DNA of 53,473 nt from an uncultured Prevotellaceae bacterium (GCA_900318815.1 ONMA01000037.1:1-53473); one strand, 5' to 3'. Shown: positions 32,263-43,270, counted from the first letter of the stretch. The notes: generated by a model from the sequence alone, not told the origin. A program made the numbers and translations.

Positions 32263-35200
32263 ATGCTTATGATAAAAAAACACTTCAAAAGGCTGATGTC
32301 AGTGGCCGTGCTGCTGCTGACAAGCATGTCGGTGTCTGCCAATAGTCAGGTGAATGACGACCTGCAGGCATATCTCGACAATCTGGCGGCCAGCCGTCCG
32401 GCCAAGGTTACCAGCCAGGAATCACGTCAGAAAGCGAAACGTGTTCGGAAAGTGTCTATTCCAATTGACATTCCCGTGGTCGACCTGTCACTGTTCAGTT
32501 CGGCCACTGACCGCACGAAACCGCTCGAAGTAAAGACTGACGTCAAGTTTAGCAACGGTACTATCAGCAGTAGTGACTCATTTGAAGGCGACTGTCTACT
32601 GAGTGTCACGGGCAGAGCCACCGTAGTCGTCGACGCTTCGGCTTCTGTCAATGCAGTCAAACCATCAGGCACTGACTGTCTCACTGCTATCAGCATCAGT
32701 GGCAGCAGTAGTGTCACGCAGTATGGCGATATTCTTGCCCCCTCTGATGAATGCTGGGCCGTCTACCTCGACACGGAGGCTGATACCTATAAGTATGTCT
32801 CGGGAACCATCAGGGGTAAAGTCCGTCGCTTTGAACATCAGTCGGACTTTGAGGGTTACAATGGCCGTACTTGGATGATAGGACGCTATACCCCCATCCG
32901 CTACGATTTCGCCGACATCAATGAAGCCATGGCCAGCAACCAGGTGAAGGATGGCGACATTCTGTTTGTCGACCGTGCATGTATACTTGATGCACAAACG
33001 GTAGATAAATCCGTAAAAATAGTTGGTAATAGCTCTTACTGGATATCTGGAGCCGATTTTCCTGCAATCAATGGTAGTAACCTGTATATCGAGTCTGCAA
33101 ATGTCACGGTGGTGGGGTTACGTGTAACTGGCAATGTGTATGTTCGCGATGACTATGCTACCATAGAGCGCTGTGCCGTGTATGGTAAAATTATGGGTGA
33201 CGAGGACTATATTTGTGACTATGCAAAGATTAATGAATGCTTAGTCACCCAGGGAGTAGACGACAGTGCCGGCTACGACTGGACGATAAGCGCAATCACC
33301 AACGGTGTGACCATGCCACCCTATGTCAACTATGTCGATGATATGCCCTACTTTGAACCATTCACAATTGCCCAAGAGGTTGTCGCTGGCGAGGAACTAC
33401 CCGTAGTCTATGCCATCAACAATGTTCCAACAGTGAACCTTGTGGAATATTTCTGGGACGAAGATCCAGGGTGGGCCAAGGCCAAAAAGCTTGAAAATGC
33501 CAATAGCAGCTATGTTTTAGAAACTGGTACCGCTGGACTTCCTATATCGACCGAGGGTCTTGAGGCCGGAAGGCATCTGCTCGTAGTCCGCGCCCGAAGT
33601 TACAGCGGCTATTGGGTGACGCAGGTTGTCGGTATCACCGTCAAGGAACCATTGCCACCCATACCCCTATTTACGGATGTTATTATTCCCGATAAGGCCT
33701 ACAACGACAACCTGAGAATAGCATTCACGGCCAAAGCCGACGGAGGACTCATAGACTGGGTAGAATACTACTGGGACAACGACCCCGGCGAGAAAAAGGG
33801 ACACCTCATCACAGGACAAGGGCACGACAATGGGCAAGGTATCAGTCGCACTGACTACAAGTTGGAATGTGCTGACATGACGGGCGAACATACTCTATAT
33901 CTGCGTGCTTTCTGCGGCAGTGAGTCCGTGGTGTATGCCGCAAAAGTGAAACTCGATTACGATGACACTCCCTATGAGTTCAACGGCTACACTGGTCGAA
34001 TATGGACCATAGGTAACTGTTCGCCCATCCGCTACGACTTTGCCGACATCAATGCCGCTATGGCCAGCAACCAGGTGAAGGACGGCGATATCCTGCAGGT
34101 AGACCGCGTAGGCTATCCTCAGGCATCCAATGTGCAGAATGTGAGCAAGAAAGTGATGATTGTAGGCAATTTAGGCTACTCTTTCGACAACTTTATTACC
34201 GCCGACATTAACATTACCTCGGGCAACGTAACGATAAAAGGACTGTGGGTATTAGGCGACATCAATATCCAGGAAAACAGCGTGAGCATTGATCGCACTT
34301 GGGTGATGGGCAAGATAAGGAACAATACTAACCACATCATCCGGAATGTTACGATTAGCAACAGTTATGCTACCATTGACCAAAGCAACAGCTACAACTG
34401 GACTGTGAGCGGCACTGTGAATGGTCGACCTTCTTGGGTTGCCGACGTGCCGGTATTTACAGAGATGCACGTTCCTTCTGCGGCCGTGGCAGGCGAATCG
34501 CTGCCCGTGGAATACATAGTAGGCAATCTCAACAGTATCGGGCGAGTGGAGTATTTCTGGGACAGCGATCCAGGATGGGGTAAGGCAACGGCTCTGATGA
34601 CCTCTACAGGTTATGTTATAAGTACCGAGAAGGAAAACCCACTCAACGTTTCTACCACCAACCTCACCCCTGGCAACCACACTTTAGTAATAAGGCTGCA
34701 AAGTGGCGTGGGCTATTGGGTAACCTCTCTCCACACGGTCACCATCGCCGCGCCGGTCATCGTTGACCCCACGCCGGTGTTCACTCTTCTTACCGTACCC
34801 ACATCGAGTATGAATGATGACTTCAAAATCAGCTTTACAGTAATGGCCGACGGTGGTCTGATAGACCGTGTGGAGTATTACTGGGACACCGACCCCGGCT
34901 ACGGCCAAGGAAAGACCATCTCCGGAGAAGGTCAAGACGGTGGCAACGGCATCTCTCGCACAGACTACGCCATCAACTGTCTTACACTGACGGGTAGCCA
35001 CACGTTCTGTATCCGCGCCCGCTGCGGTACGAGTTGGACTGAACATCGGTTTGAAAATATCATCTTGTTGCCCCATCCCATCAATGCCGACGATCTGGCG
35101 GCACTCAAGTTGATTAGCGACCACTTAGGACTCAACGGATACTGGAACTTCGAGCGCGAGGGCGCATACGAGAGTGACTTCCCCGGCGTAACCTTCGTTG

Positions 35201-36519
35201 ACCACCGCGTGACGGAGATTGACCTGTCTAACCACGCCTACAGTGGAGAGCTGAGCACCGACTGGATGCCAGCGCTCTCGGAGATTACTTATCTCAACCT
35301 AAGTCGCAACAACATCACCGGTGACGTAGCACCTCTCGTTGCACGCATGCCTAAATTACGTTCTCTCGACTTGAGCCATAACCGTATCAGTCAAGTGTCG
35401 GGCACACTACCCAACACGCTGACAACGGTCAACCTGAAGAGTCAGTACCGTATATTCGGCAACAGTTCGTCGGGAGCCAGTGAGGGCTTTGTCGCAGATA
35501 TTACCTCTGTGGACGCCAGCACGCAGACCGCTTCTGTCGGTTCGAAAGTGACACTAACCTTGCCATCGCTCTTCTATTACGATGCCAAAGCCAATGACAA
35601 CAGTCTCATGGCTGATGTGCAAGTGGTAGACATCCACGAACCTACCACCATTTATGGTACCTACAGTTATAATGGCAAAGGACAGGGATGGAAGTTTACA
35701 CCTTGGCAGAGCGGCACCACCACTTTAGAAGACAAGACCCGTGTGGCCTTGGTAAGCAATGGCGAATGGCAACGTTGGTCAGCATGTCCAGCAATGTTCG
35801 ACGTCACGCTTGGAGATGCCAATATCGACGGAAGTGTCAACATCCTTGACGTCCAGCACACGCTCAACTATATCCTTGCCACGGCCCAGCCCTTCAACCT
35901 CTGGGCTGCCAACACCTATGTTGATCATATTATCAACGTGCAGGATATCGTATGTACCATCAACATTTTCTTGGGACTGCCCAACACTGCTCGCAGTATC
36001 AATTTTGCACGTAGTGCCAATGGCGATGACAATACAGGCAGTGAAACCGAGGAAACTAATACTGAGGCCAAAGCTCAATGCTGGCTCTACGAACAGGGTG
36101 AGGGCATTGCTCTTCATTCGACTGTCAGTGTGGCGGCCATCGATGTAGAGATTGACGGTGTGAAGACCGACGAGGTGAGTCTGCTGCTCAACCACCGCGA
36201 CTTCCAGATGGTAGGCTGCAACACCGACACTGGCTCACGCTATGTCATCTTCTCGCCAACGGGTGTCGTTATTCCCGCCAGCAAGACCACGGCCCTGCTC
36301 TCCATGGCTCATAGTGGTCAACCAGTGGCTATTAGATGTGCCGGTGCCGATGCCAGCGAAATAGCGTCGGCCATTGGCCAGCCGACAGCCATCAGACAGG
36401 TGCATGCCACCGCAGATGGAACTACCATCATAGAGACCCGCCTCGCCCCTGGCATCTATATCGTGCGCACAACCGATGCCAACGGCGAAAGCAAAACAGT
36501 GAAAATACTTAAGAAATAA
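32263..36519 (+). CDS. Dockerin-containing modular surface protein, type IX sorted
   Basis: A 1418-aa exported protein. After the signal peptide (start at 32263 or 32269) come two copies of a beta-helix-like segment (IRYDFADINEAMASNQVKDG, about 200-330 and 580-710). There are four VEYFWDxDPG modules like those of the 675-aa protein (about 370-460, 470-570, 745-830, 840-930). LRRs lie at about 990-1050 (LNLSRNNITGDV, LDLSHNRIS). A dockerin is at about 1183-1242: the first calcium loop DANIDGSVNILD is canonical, the second (NTYVDHIINVQD) degenerate. A half cohesin-like region follows, then a type IX sorting tail (PGIYIVRTTDANGESKTVKI). The dockerin suggests it docks onto a cohesin partner, and the next gene encodes a candidate. 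Confidence 0.85.
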   Translation: MLMIKKHFKRLMSVAVLLLTSMSVSANSQVNDDLQAYLDNLAASRPAKVTSQESRQKAKRVRKVSIPIDIPVVDLSLFSSATDRTKPLEVKTDVKFSNGTISSSDSFEGDCLLSVTGRATVVVDASASVNAVKPSGTDCLTAISISGSSSVTQYGDILAPSDECWAVYLDTEADTYKYVSGTIRGKVRRFEHQSDFEGYNGRTWMIGRYTPIRYDFADINEAMASNQVKDGDILFVDRACILDAQTVDKSVKIVGNSSYWISGADFPAINGSNLYIESANVTVVGLRVTGNVYVRDDYATIERCAVYGKIMGDEDYICDYAKINECLVTQGVDDSAGYDWTISAITNGVTMPPYVNYVDDMPYFEPFTIAQEVVAGEELPVVYAINNVPTVNLVEYFWDEDPGWAKAKKLENANSSYVLETGTAGLPISTEGLEAGRHLLVVRARSYSGYWVTQVVGITVKEPLPPIPLFTDVIIPDKAYNDNLRIAFTAKADGGLIDWVEYYWDNDPGEKKGHLITGQGHDNGQGISRTDYKLECADMTGEHTLYLRAFCGSESVVYAAKVKLDYDDTPYEFNGYTGRIWTIGNCSPIRYDFADINAAMASNQVKDGDILQVDRVGYPQASNVQNVSKKVMIVGNLGYSFDNFITADINITSGNVTIKGLWVLGDINIQENSVSIDRTWVMGKIRNNTNHIIRNVTISNSYATIDQSNSYNWTVSGTVNGRPSWVADVPVFTEMHVPSAAVAGESLPVEYIVGNLNSIGRVEYFWDSDPGWGKATALMTSTGYVISTEKENPLNVSTTNLTPGNHTLVIRLQSGVGYWVTSLHTVTIAAPVIVDPTPVFTLLTVPTSSMNDDFKISFTVMADGGLIDRVEYYWDTDPGYGQGKTISGEGQDGGNGISRTDYAINCLTLTGSHTFCIRARCGTSWTEHRFENIILLPHPINADDLAALKLISDHLGLNGYWNFEREGAYESDFPGVTFVDHRVTEIDLSNHAYSGELSTDWMPALSEITYLNLSRNNITGDVAPLVARMPKLRSLDLSHNRISQVSGTLPNTLTTVNLKSQYRIFGNSSSGASEGFVADITSVDASTQTASVGSKVTLTLPSLFYYDAKANDNSLMADVQVVDIHEPTTIYGTYSYNGKGQGWKFTPWQSGTTTLEDKTRVALVSNGEWQRWSACPAMFDVTLGDANIDGSVNILDVQHTLNYILATAQPFNLWAANTYVDHIINVQDIVCTINIFLGLPNTARSINFARSANGDDNTGSETEETNTEAKAQCWLYEQGEGIALHSTVSVAAIDVEIDGVKTDEVSLLLNHRDFQMVGCNTDTGSRYVIFSPTGVVIPASKTTALLSMAHSGQPVAIRCAGADASEIASAIGQPTAIRQVHATADGTTIIETRLAPGIYIVRTTDANGESKTVKILKK

Positions 36520-36542
36520 GCAAGGTAGGAGGCTTTAATAAT

Positions 36543-39500
36543 ATGATGAAAAAGATTCTTCAAGCATTGAACGCGCAGCGACTTTTCATGCTCGTGTTCG
36601 CCATGATAGCTGCCACGCTCACCGTCCAGGCTCAGGACCGTGAGAACGTGATAGTGATGAACGACTTCGAGGGTGGTGTCAACCGCACTGTCAACGTGCC
36701 CATCTCGATGAACAACAGTGATGAGGTATATGCAGTGCAATTCGACATCGACCTGCCATTCGCCATGCCGCAGAACGGCACACCTCGTCCTGCGCAACGC
36801 CTCATTCGCAATGGCCACTCTGTCAGCGTACACTCAGCGACAGCTGCTACCACCACCTATAGGGTTGTGGTCTACAGTAGCAACAACAACGTCATTGCTG
36901 GCAACAGCGGCATCCTGCTGAGGTTGCCCATGTCGGCTCAGGACAAAGGCAGACTAAACTATCCAGTGAAGGTTAGCAACGTGGTGTTAACCGATAAGAA
37001 AGGTAACAACATTGCCACCAGCCAAACGGCGGAGTGTACATACACCGTTTCGCGCGAAGACCTGCCTGACCTCGAAGCTGCCAATGTTACCATCAGCCCT
37101 GCAACGCTGTCCCCAAACGGAAAAGTGACCATTGGCTATGATGCTCGTAATATAGGCAACGGCCCCACTCGTGCCGGATGGACAGAGAAATACTATCTGG
37201 AGAGTGTGGTCACCGGCCAGCGCTGTCTCTTAGGAAATGTTGCCGTGACGACCACCCTTGCTGCTAACAGCAACATCAAACGCTCGCTGGAATTCACCGT
37301 GCCATCGGCTCCACATATCGACGGTGAGGTAAAGGCTTACGTTGAGATGATACCCAACCACGACACTGGCGAGCTGATGGTTGACGACTGGAACAATAGC
37401 TCCTACTCTGAAGCCACGGTGACACTGACAAAACTGCTGATGCTGACATGCGACAAGACCACTGTCAACGAAGGACACTACTACCGCAACGCCTATAATC
37501 AGTGGTGGACATACGACTACATAACCATGACACTCACGCGAACTGGCGACTGGTCTCACTCGGAAACATTTGAGGTGAACTGCAACGTGACAAATCTACT
37601 GCGCCTCGGCAATTACGCTTTGCCACAAACTGTCACCATACCCGCTGGTTCTGAGGGCGTGTCGTTTCGCATATACAGTGTTGACGACAATATTGTACGA
37701 GCCAATGAGTGCGACGTTACTATTCCTGCAGCCCACGGCTATAATGAGCAGCGGGTTCACCTGAGACGCATTGATGATGACAAAGATCCGCTGACGCTGA
37801 CAACCTCGGCATCCGAAATCCATGAGGGTGAACAAATTACGATTACAGCCACACGTGGTGGGGAACTTACCAGCAATCTTTCTTTCGAACTGTCATGTTC
37901 GGCGGCTCACCGATTCACCAAGCCACGCACGATAACAATTCCTGCCGGAAAGGCCAGCGGACAAGTGACGCTTACGGCTATCCACGACGGCACACCGCAA
38001 CTGGACGGCAGCGTACGTTTTTCTGGATCGCCGTCATACTATCAGTCGGCATCTGTATCATTTCTACTTCTTGATGACGACCGTCCCGCCATTAGTGCCG
38101 TGGTAACACCGTCGGTAGTAGCAGAGAATACAGGTCAGTCGGCATCGACACTTATCATTACCCGTGACCGCTGCATCGACAAAGCCATGAAGGTCAAGCT
38201 CACCTGTTCACGTTCTGACGTAGTGTTGAACTCGTCGACGGTGGTATTCCCCGCTGGATCGAAATCGATAGAGGTGCCCGTTAGCATTCTCGACAACACG
38301 ACTGTTGACGGTGAACGCTCAGCAGCCATCACTGCACAACTTTATGTGGAAGGCAGCAGTACCTATGCCCCCAGCGGCGACCGAGCCTATGCCACTACCA
38401 GCCTGCGCATTAGTGACGACGAGGCGCCCTACCTGACGCTGACATCACGTGTCAATTCGATTGCCGAAGGAGGTTCTGCCGTTATTACAGTACGCCGTTA
38501 CGTGGCTTCCACAGCCAATAGCCTCACCGTCGCCCTAACCAGTAGCGACAATGGAGTGACACTGCCTGCGTCGGTGACAATCCCATCGGGCAGCTATTCT
38601 GCAACTTTTACCGTGCGTGCTGCCAAGAACGAGAATGAAGGCGATGACCACATGGTGACGCTCACGGCCACTGCACAGGATATAGAGCCTGCAGCACTGA
38701 CTCTACGCGTAAGCGACCGCACCCTGCCTGATGCCGTTTGTCTGTCTGTTGACTATGACGGCGACCAATTTTATGCCGGCATTCCCGCCACGCTCTATAC
38801 TGAGGTGGGCAACGAAGGAACGGCTATCTTGCCTGCTGGTATGCGCATTGACTTCTACCTCGCTACTGCCAGTTCTTTGCGTCAGGGGGTCAAGAGTACA
38901 CACGTCACGACGGTATACACAGAACGTGAACTGAGTGTTGGCGACATAGAGAAATTTAAGTTTACGGCCGTCATTCCTGAACAGGTAGGCACTTACTGGC
39001 TTTACGCCCGTGTCAATAGCGACAACAAGATACCGGAATTCTCTACTTCCAATAACGTATCAAGAATCTTCAAACGTGTCTTCGTGGCTGCCCCATTCAG
39101 TGTTGAGAGTATTGCTACTGACCGCGAGTCCTATTTGCCTGGCGAACTTGTCACCGTAACAGGACGTGTGGCTGGTCGCCTCAATGGACAGACCATCCGT
39201 GTCACTCTGAAAGGAAGCGGCCAGCGCACCTACGGCGACACGCGGATGGGAGCCGACGGGACGTTCCGCACGCAGGTAGCCATCGACCGCTCAGCCGCAG
39301 GCATCATGAAAGTCATGGCTTTAGCTATAGGACAGACTGACTCACCGCTGTCGTGCAACATTAACGTTTGGAACATGCAGTTCACAGCCGACAGAACACG
39401 ATGGATAGAAAACGTGGACTACCAGCGGAGCGGCAAGCTTACGCTGAAGAACACATCGGGCAAAGCCATCGACGGCATTGTGCTGACTCATAACACCCTA

Positions 39501-42500
39501 CCCGACGGCTGCCAGCTGGAATTCAACAATATTCCCCAATCAATTGCAGCCGGCGAGACAGTCACCATAGGCTATACTGTCACACCCAAGAAGAGTATGA
39601 CGGGAGCCGCGATAAACTTTATGATTACGGCACAGTGCCGACAGGGTGTATCGGCCAGCCTGCAAATCAACTACTTCTGCCGCGCCACAATGGGCAATCT
39701 GGCACTCTCGCCACAGACTATATCTACCACACTGCTGGAGGAGACCAGCCGTCAGGTAAGCGTAAAGATGACCAATTACGGTATGCGTGCAACAGGGCAA
39801 ATAGCCCTAAGTATCCCTGCGGCTTCGACATGGCTGAAAAGCCTCAGCGGACGCACGATAAAGTCACTGGCTCCAGGCGAGTCAACCATTCTGTATTTAC
39901 AGTTGACCCACAACAGCCGCTTAGTGCCTAATCATAGCTATGCATCGTCGGTACTGCTGACACCGGAGAGCGGAACACCGAAGCTACTCAATGTCACTGT
40001 CAAAATTGTTGAAAAGAAAGATGATGGTGGTAATAACGGTGTTCCTGAGCCTAAGGTACCGTCACAGATTGTCGTACAGACACATGATGTTTATAGCAAG
40101 TCAGACAGAGGCTTCGATCATGTCAGTGGAGCTGCTATTAAAGTGACAGACATCTATGGTACACAAGTGGCCGGCGGCACGGCTGACACCAACGGCAAGT
40201 GGACTGCCACAGGGCTGGCCTCAGGTGTATATAACGTGGAAGCCTCTGCCGATCGCCATAAGACTGTGAGAACTCAGTTAGTAGTGGGACCAAGCGAGAC
40301 ACTGACCGTCAATCTTTATCTGCCTTACAAAGCTGTGCTTACTAACTATATAGCCAGCACAGACATGGAAACCGGCGAATACAAACTTTCGGGCAACCTT
40401 GATATCGATTATAATGCACCACAGGCTATCGTAGTGCCCCAGTTGCCTGAATACGATGTACTGGGCTGCAACGACACGATTTACGCTATGACCATCACCA
40501 ATGTCGGCTCACGTCCTGCCATCAACATGGACCTGACACTTCCTAAAGTGCCTGGTGTCAATTTAGAACAGTTGACGAATCTGCCCGCCATTCTCTACCC
40601 CAACGAGTCATGGGTGGTAGACCTATCCTATAGTTCTCCCGAGGAACGCCGCCAACGTAGCATCGCCGCGTTACTGATGAAGTATGGATTCGGCATTAAT
40701 GGCGATAACTTCTCAGAAGAAGATACCTATCAGGTGCTCATGGGCTGTGGAGACGGCACGATGAAGCCTGAGGTTATAGAGCCGACAAAGCCAGAGCCTC
40801 AGGACTCTGACTCTATCTACTATAAGCCGTTCGACTTCGAAAATGACACTATAGAAATCGAGGAAGAAGATCCCGACATTAACATCCCGTTGCCCACTTA
40901 TGATTCATATATGAAGTTGGCATTCAATGGAGACGTCAGCAAGATCTGCGTAGGGCAGACTGTGGAAGCCGTACTTGAAGTGAAGAACGGGCAGGAAGGT
41001 ATGCTCAATAATTTAAACTTCTATCCAGAGATTATAGGTTATTACACATACGAGGACTCAACCGATGTCTTTAGCGTCAGTGAGGGGGCATATACAGGTT
41101 TTACAAAGACAGCCGACGGATATACCTTGGCAGGCAATACCAAGGGAACGCTGCTACTGACGTTTACTCCTAAGGACGAGGCGGCAGTAGAAGGGATGAG
41201 AGACTATCTTGTTTCCGGTTATATCACCTATATTGACCAGCAGACCAAGATTAGCAATGCAGCATCACTATCGCTGACTAAGATTGTGGTGTCTCCTCGT
41301 GGTAAGATAAAAGTCATGTTCTTCATGCAACACAACTTCATGGCCGACGACCCGTCCACCAGTAGCATCGAATCGAAGGAACCTGCCGAGATGGCTGTAT
41401 TGGTGACCAATCCTGGTAAGGTTGACGTTACAACTGTAAAGGTATCGAGCACTGCACCAGTTGTTCTCTCCAACACCTCGGGTAATGAGATTGGATATGA
41501 GTTGCTCTACAGCCAGCAGGTGAACGATGGGCATCGGCAGTCACCCGCAGACGGGATGTTCACCGAGATATCAATCGACACTATCACTCCAGGAAGCAGC
41601 CGCCTGAACCGTTTCTTCTACGGCACAGATGAAATGGGACACCTTTCTGGCGAATGGGCATTCAACGTTGGCAGCACTGCAGTAGAAAAGACTGTCTTTA
41701 CGCCAAAGAACCTTGTGCGCGCAGTGAAGGACATGAGCAAGATTTCTGACGTCACCACGCTTGTTAATCCCGATGATGATGCCCTGCAACCAACAGATCT
41801 CGACTATAAGATTAATGCCTTAGCCGGAGCAGACATGTTCCTTGTAAGCGAGATAATGAATGCCAATGCCGCGCCCGATATGATATGGCCTGCCGACGGA
41901 TCACAAGAGCAGCCCGTAACTGATGTTAGCGGTAGCATCGATATCAATGGCACTGCACGCACCTACACGCTCAACGTTAATGCTACGGCTGAGGGATGGG
42001 TTTACGGACGTCTCCACGACCCCACGAACGGTAAAATGACATTGACAAAGGTGGTGCGACAGAGTGACGGCATGATCATGAGTGCGGCAAACTTCTGGCA
42101 AACAGACCGCTCGGTGCAGTTAGACTATTCCGTCATATATGAGAACAACTTGCACTTTGCCGACTCGCTGCGCCATACCACGGAAAACTACCAGCTGACC
42201 TTCGAAGAGATATCTGGACAGCAAGCACAAATCATGAACATTCGCCTGTTTACTGAGGACGGCACAGAGGTGTTTCCTGGCACAACTACCAAGCAACCTG
42301 TCGTCAAGGCACTGGTTTACTTTACACGCCCCATGGCATCGCTGAAGAAGAACCGTTACTCTATTATAGTCGGCGGCGATTCAATGACTGCCTTTGCCTA
42401 TGATACCAAATTGTGTACGGAAACGTATGCCGATGACGATAAAGCAACTTTTGTAATTGACATGTCAAAGATAGAGCCGAAACCTGGCCTGCACAGCATG

Positions 42501-43181
42501 AGGGTATGGTGCGACAGGTTGCGCGACCTCACTGGAGTGCAGGCTGACCCACAGAGTGAGCTTGAAGTATCTTGGACTGAAGACTTAGCTATAAAAGCCC
42601 ATCTGGAAATGGTGGTTGCCCCTCATATTGATGCGGGATCAATTGATAAGGGGACTGCCGACTACGACTACGGCCGCATTAACCTGACTGCCACACCTGC
42701 TGAGGGCTATCGCTTTACTGAATGGCAAATCGAAGGTATCACAGTGTCGCGCAATGCTACCCTTGAGTATGACGTCACTGGCGATGCCATATTGAGGGCG
42801 GTATTTACACCAATTGATTGTGAAGTCGTCATTGATTATGACAGCAGTCTTGGCACGATTACCGGCTTCGGATCTGGTTCTTATTCGTGGGGTGAGACAC
42901 TGTTGCTTTCGGCTGTACCCATTCAAGGTTACGTATTTGATTCATGGCTTTGCGATGGAAAGATAATTTCCAATGAGGCCTCTATACGAATCATTGTAGA
43001 TGGTAATCATACATATACACCAGTATTTGTAGAAGAAATGATTGACGGTATCAAAGATACATGTACAACAACAGTTGCTGACGGTTATTGGTATTCTTTG
43101 CAAGGGATTAGCTTAGGCAAGAAAAAGCCTACTATTCCTGGCATATATATCCACTGTGGAAAGAAGATTTTTGTCAAGTAA
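36543..43181 (+). CDS. Giant surface adhesin with N-terminal cohesin-like domain and Calx-beta repeats
   Basis: A 2212-aa exported protein. A signal peptide (MLVFAMIAATLTVQA) precedes a cohesin-like domain at about 30-180 (VNVPISMNNSDEVYAVQFDI, VVVYSSNNNVIAGNSGILLR, NVVLTDKKGNNI). Next are CARDB-like (about 178-295) and four Calx-beta-like domains (about 300-715; VNEGHYY, IHEGEQITITATR, VAENTGQS, IAEGGSAVITVRR). Further CARDB-like domains follow, a CNA-B/carboxypeptidase-regulatory-like domain (about 1175-1260), a long C-terminal region, InlB-type repeats (about 2040-2160; YRFTEWQIEG, YVFDSWLCDG) and a sorting-like tail (IPGIYIHCGKKIFVK). It is last in the operon, 23 nt after the dockerin gene. 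Start is ATG 36543 or 36546. Confidence 0.85.
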   Translation: MMKKILQALNAQRLFMLVFAMIAATLTVQAQDRENVIVMNDFEGGVNRTVNVPISMNNSDEVYAVQFDIDLPFAMPQNGTPRPAQRLIRNGHSVSVHSATAATTTYRVVVYSSNNNVIAGNSGILLRLPMSAQDKGRLNYPVKVSNVVLTDKKGNNIATSQTAECTYTVSREDLPDLEAANVTISPATLSPNGKVTIGYDARNIGNGPTRAGWTEKYYLESVVTGQRCLLGNVAVTTTLAANSNIKRSLEFTVPSAPHIDGEVKAYVEMIPNHDTGELMVDDWNNSSYSEATVTLTKLLMLTCDKTTVNEGHYYRNAYNQWWTYDYITMTLTRTGDWSHSETFEVNCNVTNLLRLGNYALPQTVTIPAGSEGVSFRIYSVDDNIVRANECDVTIPAAHGYNEQRVHLRRIDDDKDPLTLTTSASEIHEGEQITITATRGGELTSNLSFELSCSAAHRFTKPRTITIPAGKASGQVTLTAIHDGTPQLDGSVRFSGSPSYYQSASVSFLLLDDDRPAISAVVTPSVVAENTGQSASTLIITRDRCIDKAMKVKLTCSRSDVVLNSSTVVFPAGSKSIEVPVSILDNTTVDGERSAAITAQLYVEGSSTYAPSGDRAYATTSLRISDDEAPYLTLTSRVNSIAEGGSAVITVRRYVASTANSLTVALTSSDNGVTLPASVTIPSGSYSATFTVRAAKNENEGDDHMVTLTATAQDIEPAALTLRVSDRTLPDAVCLSVDYDGDQFYAGIPATLYTEVGNEGTAILPAGMRIDFYLATASSLRQGVKSTHVTTVYTERELSVGDIEKFKFTAVIPEQVGTYWLYARVNSDNKIPEFSTSNNVSRIFKRVFVAAPFSVESIATDRESYLPGELVTVTGRVAGRLNGQTIRVTLKGSGQRTYGDTRMGADGTFRTQVAIDRSAAGIMKVMALAIGQTDSPLSCNINVWNMQFTADRTRWIENVDYQRSGKLTLKNTSGKAIDGIVLTHNTLPDGCQLEFNNIPQSIAAGETVTIGYTVTPKKSMTGAAINFMITAQCRQGVSASLQINYFCRATMGNLALSPQTISTTLLEETSRQVSVKMTNYGMRATGQIALSIPAASTWLKSLSGRTIKSLAPGESTILYLQLTHNSRLVPNHSYASSVLLTPESGTPKLLNVTVKIVEKKDDGGNNGVPEPKVPSQIVVQTHDVYSKSDRGFDHVSGAAIKVTDIYGTQVAGGTADTNGKWTATGLASGVYNVEASADRHKTVRTQLVVGPSETLTVNLYLPYKAVLTNYIASTDMETGEYKLSGNLDIDYNAPQAIVVPQLPEYDVLGCNDTIYAMTITNVGSRPAINMDLTLPKVPGVNLEQLTNLPAILYPNESWVVDLSYSSPEERRQRSIAALLMKYGFGINGDNFSEEDTYQVLMGCGDGTMKPEVIEPTKPEPQDSDSIYYKPFDFENDTIEIEEEDPDINIPLPTYDSYMKLAFNGDVSKICVGQTVEAVLEVKNGQEGMLNNLNFYPEIIGYYTYEDSTDVFSVSEGAYTGFTKTADGYTLAGNTKGTLLLTFTPKDEAAVEGMRDYLVSGYITYIDQQTKISNAASLSLTKIVVSPRGKIKVMFFMQHNFMADDPSTSSIESKEPAEMAVLVTNPGKVDVTTVKVSSTAPVVLSNTSGNEIGYELLYSQQVNDGHRQSPADGMFTEISIDTITPGSSRLNRFFYGTDEMGHLSGEWAFNVGSTAVEKTVFTPKNLVRAVKDMSKISDVTTLVNPDDDALQPTDLDYKINALAGADMFLVSEIMNANAAPDMIWPADGSQEQPVTDVSGSIDINGTARTYTLNVNATAEGWVYGRLHDPTNGKMTLTKVVRQSDGMIMSAANFWQTDRSVQLDYSVIYENNLHFADSLRHTTENYQLTFEEISGQQAQIMNIRLFTEDGTEVFPGTTTKQPVVKALVYFTRPMASLKKNRYSIIVGGDSMTAFAYDTKLCTETYADDDKATFVIDMSKIEPKPGLHSMRVWCDRLRDLTGVQADPQSELEVSWTEDLAIKAHLEMVVAPHIDAGSIDKGTADYDYGRINLTATPAEGYRFTEWQIEGITVSRNATLEYDVTGDAILRAVFTPIDCEVVIDYDSSLGTITGFGSGSYSWGETLLLSAVPIQGYVFDSWLCDGKIISNEASIRIIVDGNHTYTPVFVEEMIDGIKDTCTTTVADGYWYSLQGISLGKKKPTIPGIYIHCGKKIFVK

Positions 43182-43187
43182 TTAATC

Positions 43188-43230
43188 GAAAAAGAGGTGA
43201 ACACAAATCAAAGGTGTTCACCTCTTTTTC
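43188..43230. terminator. Perfect intrinsic terminator, bidirectional
   Basis: A 17-bp perfect stem GAAAAAGAGGTGAACAC / GTGTTCACCTCTTTTTC with a 9-nt loop lies between the convergent adhesin and EnvC-like genes. Its A and T tracts allow termination in both directions. It closes the surface-protein operon. Confidence 0.92.
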
Positions 43231-43270
43231 TGTTCACCTGTCACTCAAATTGCTCCTAAAATCCGCGAAG

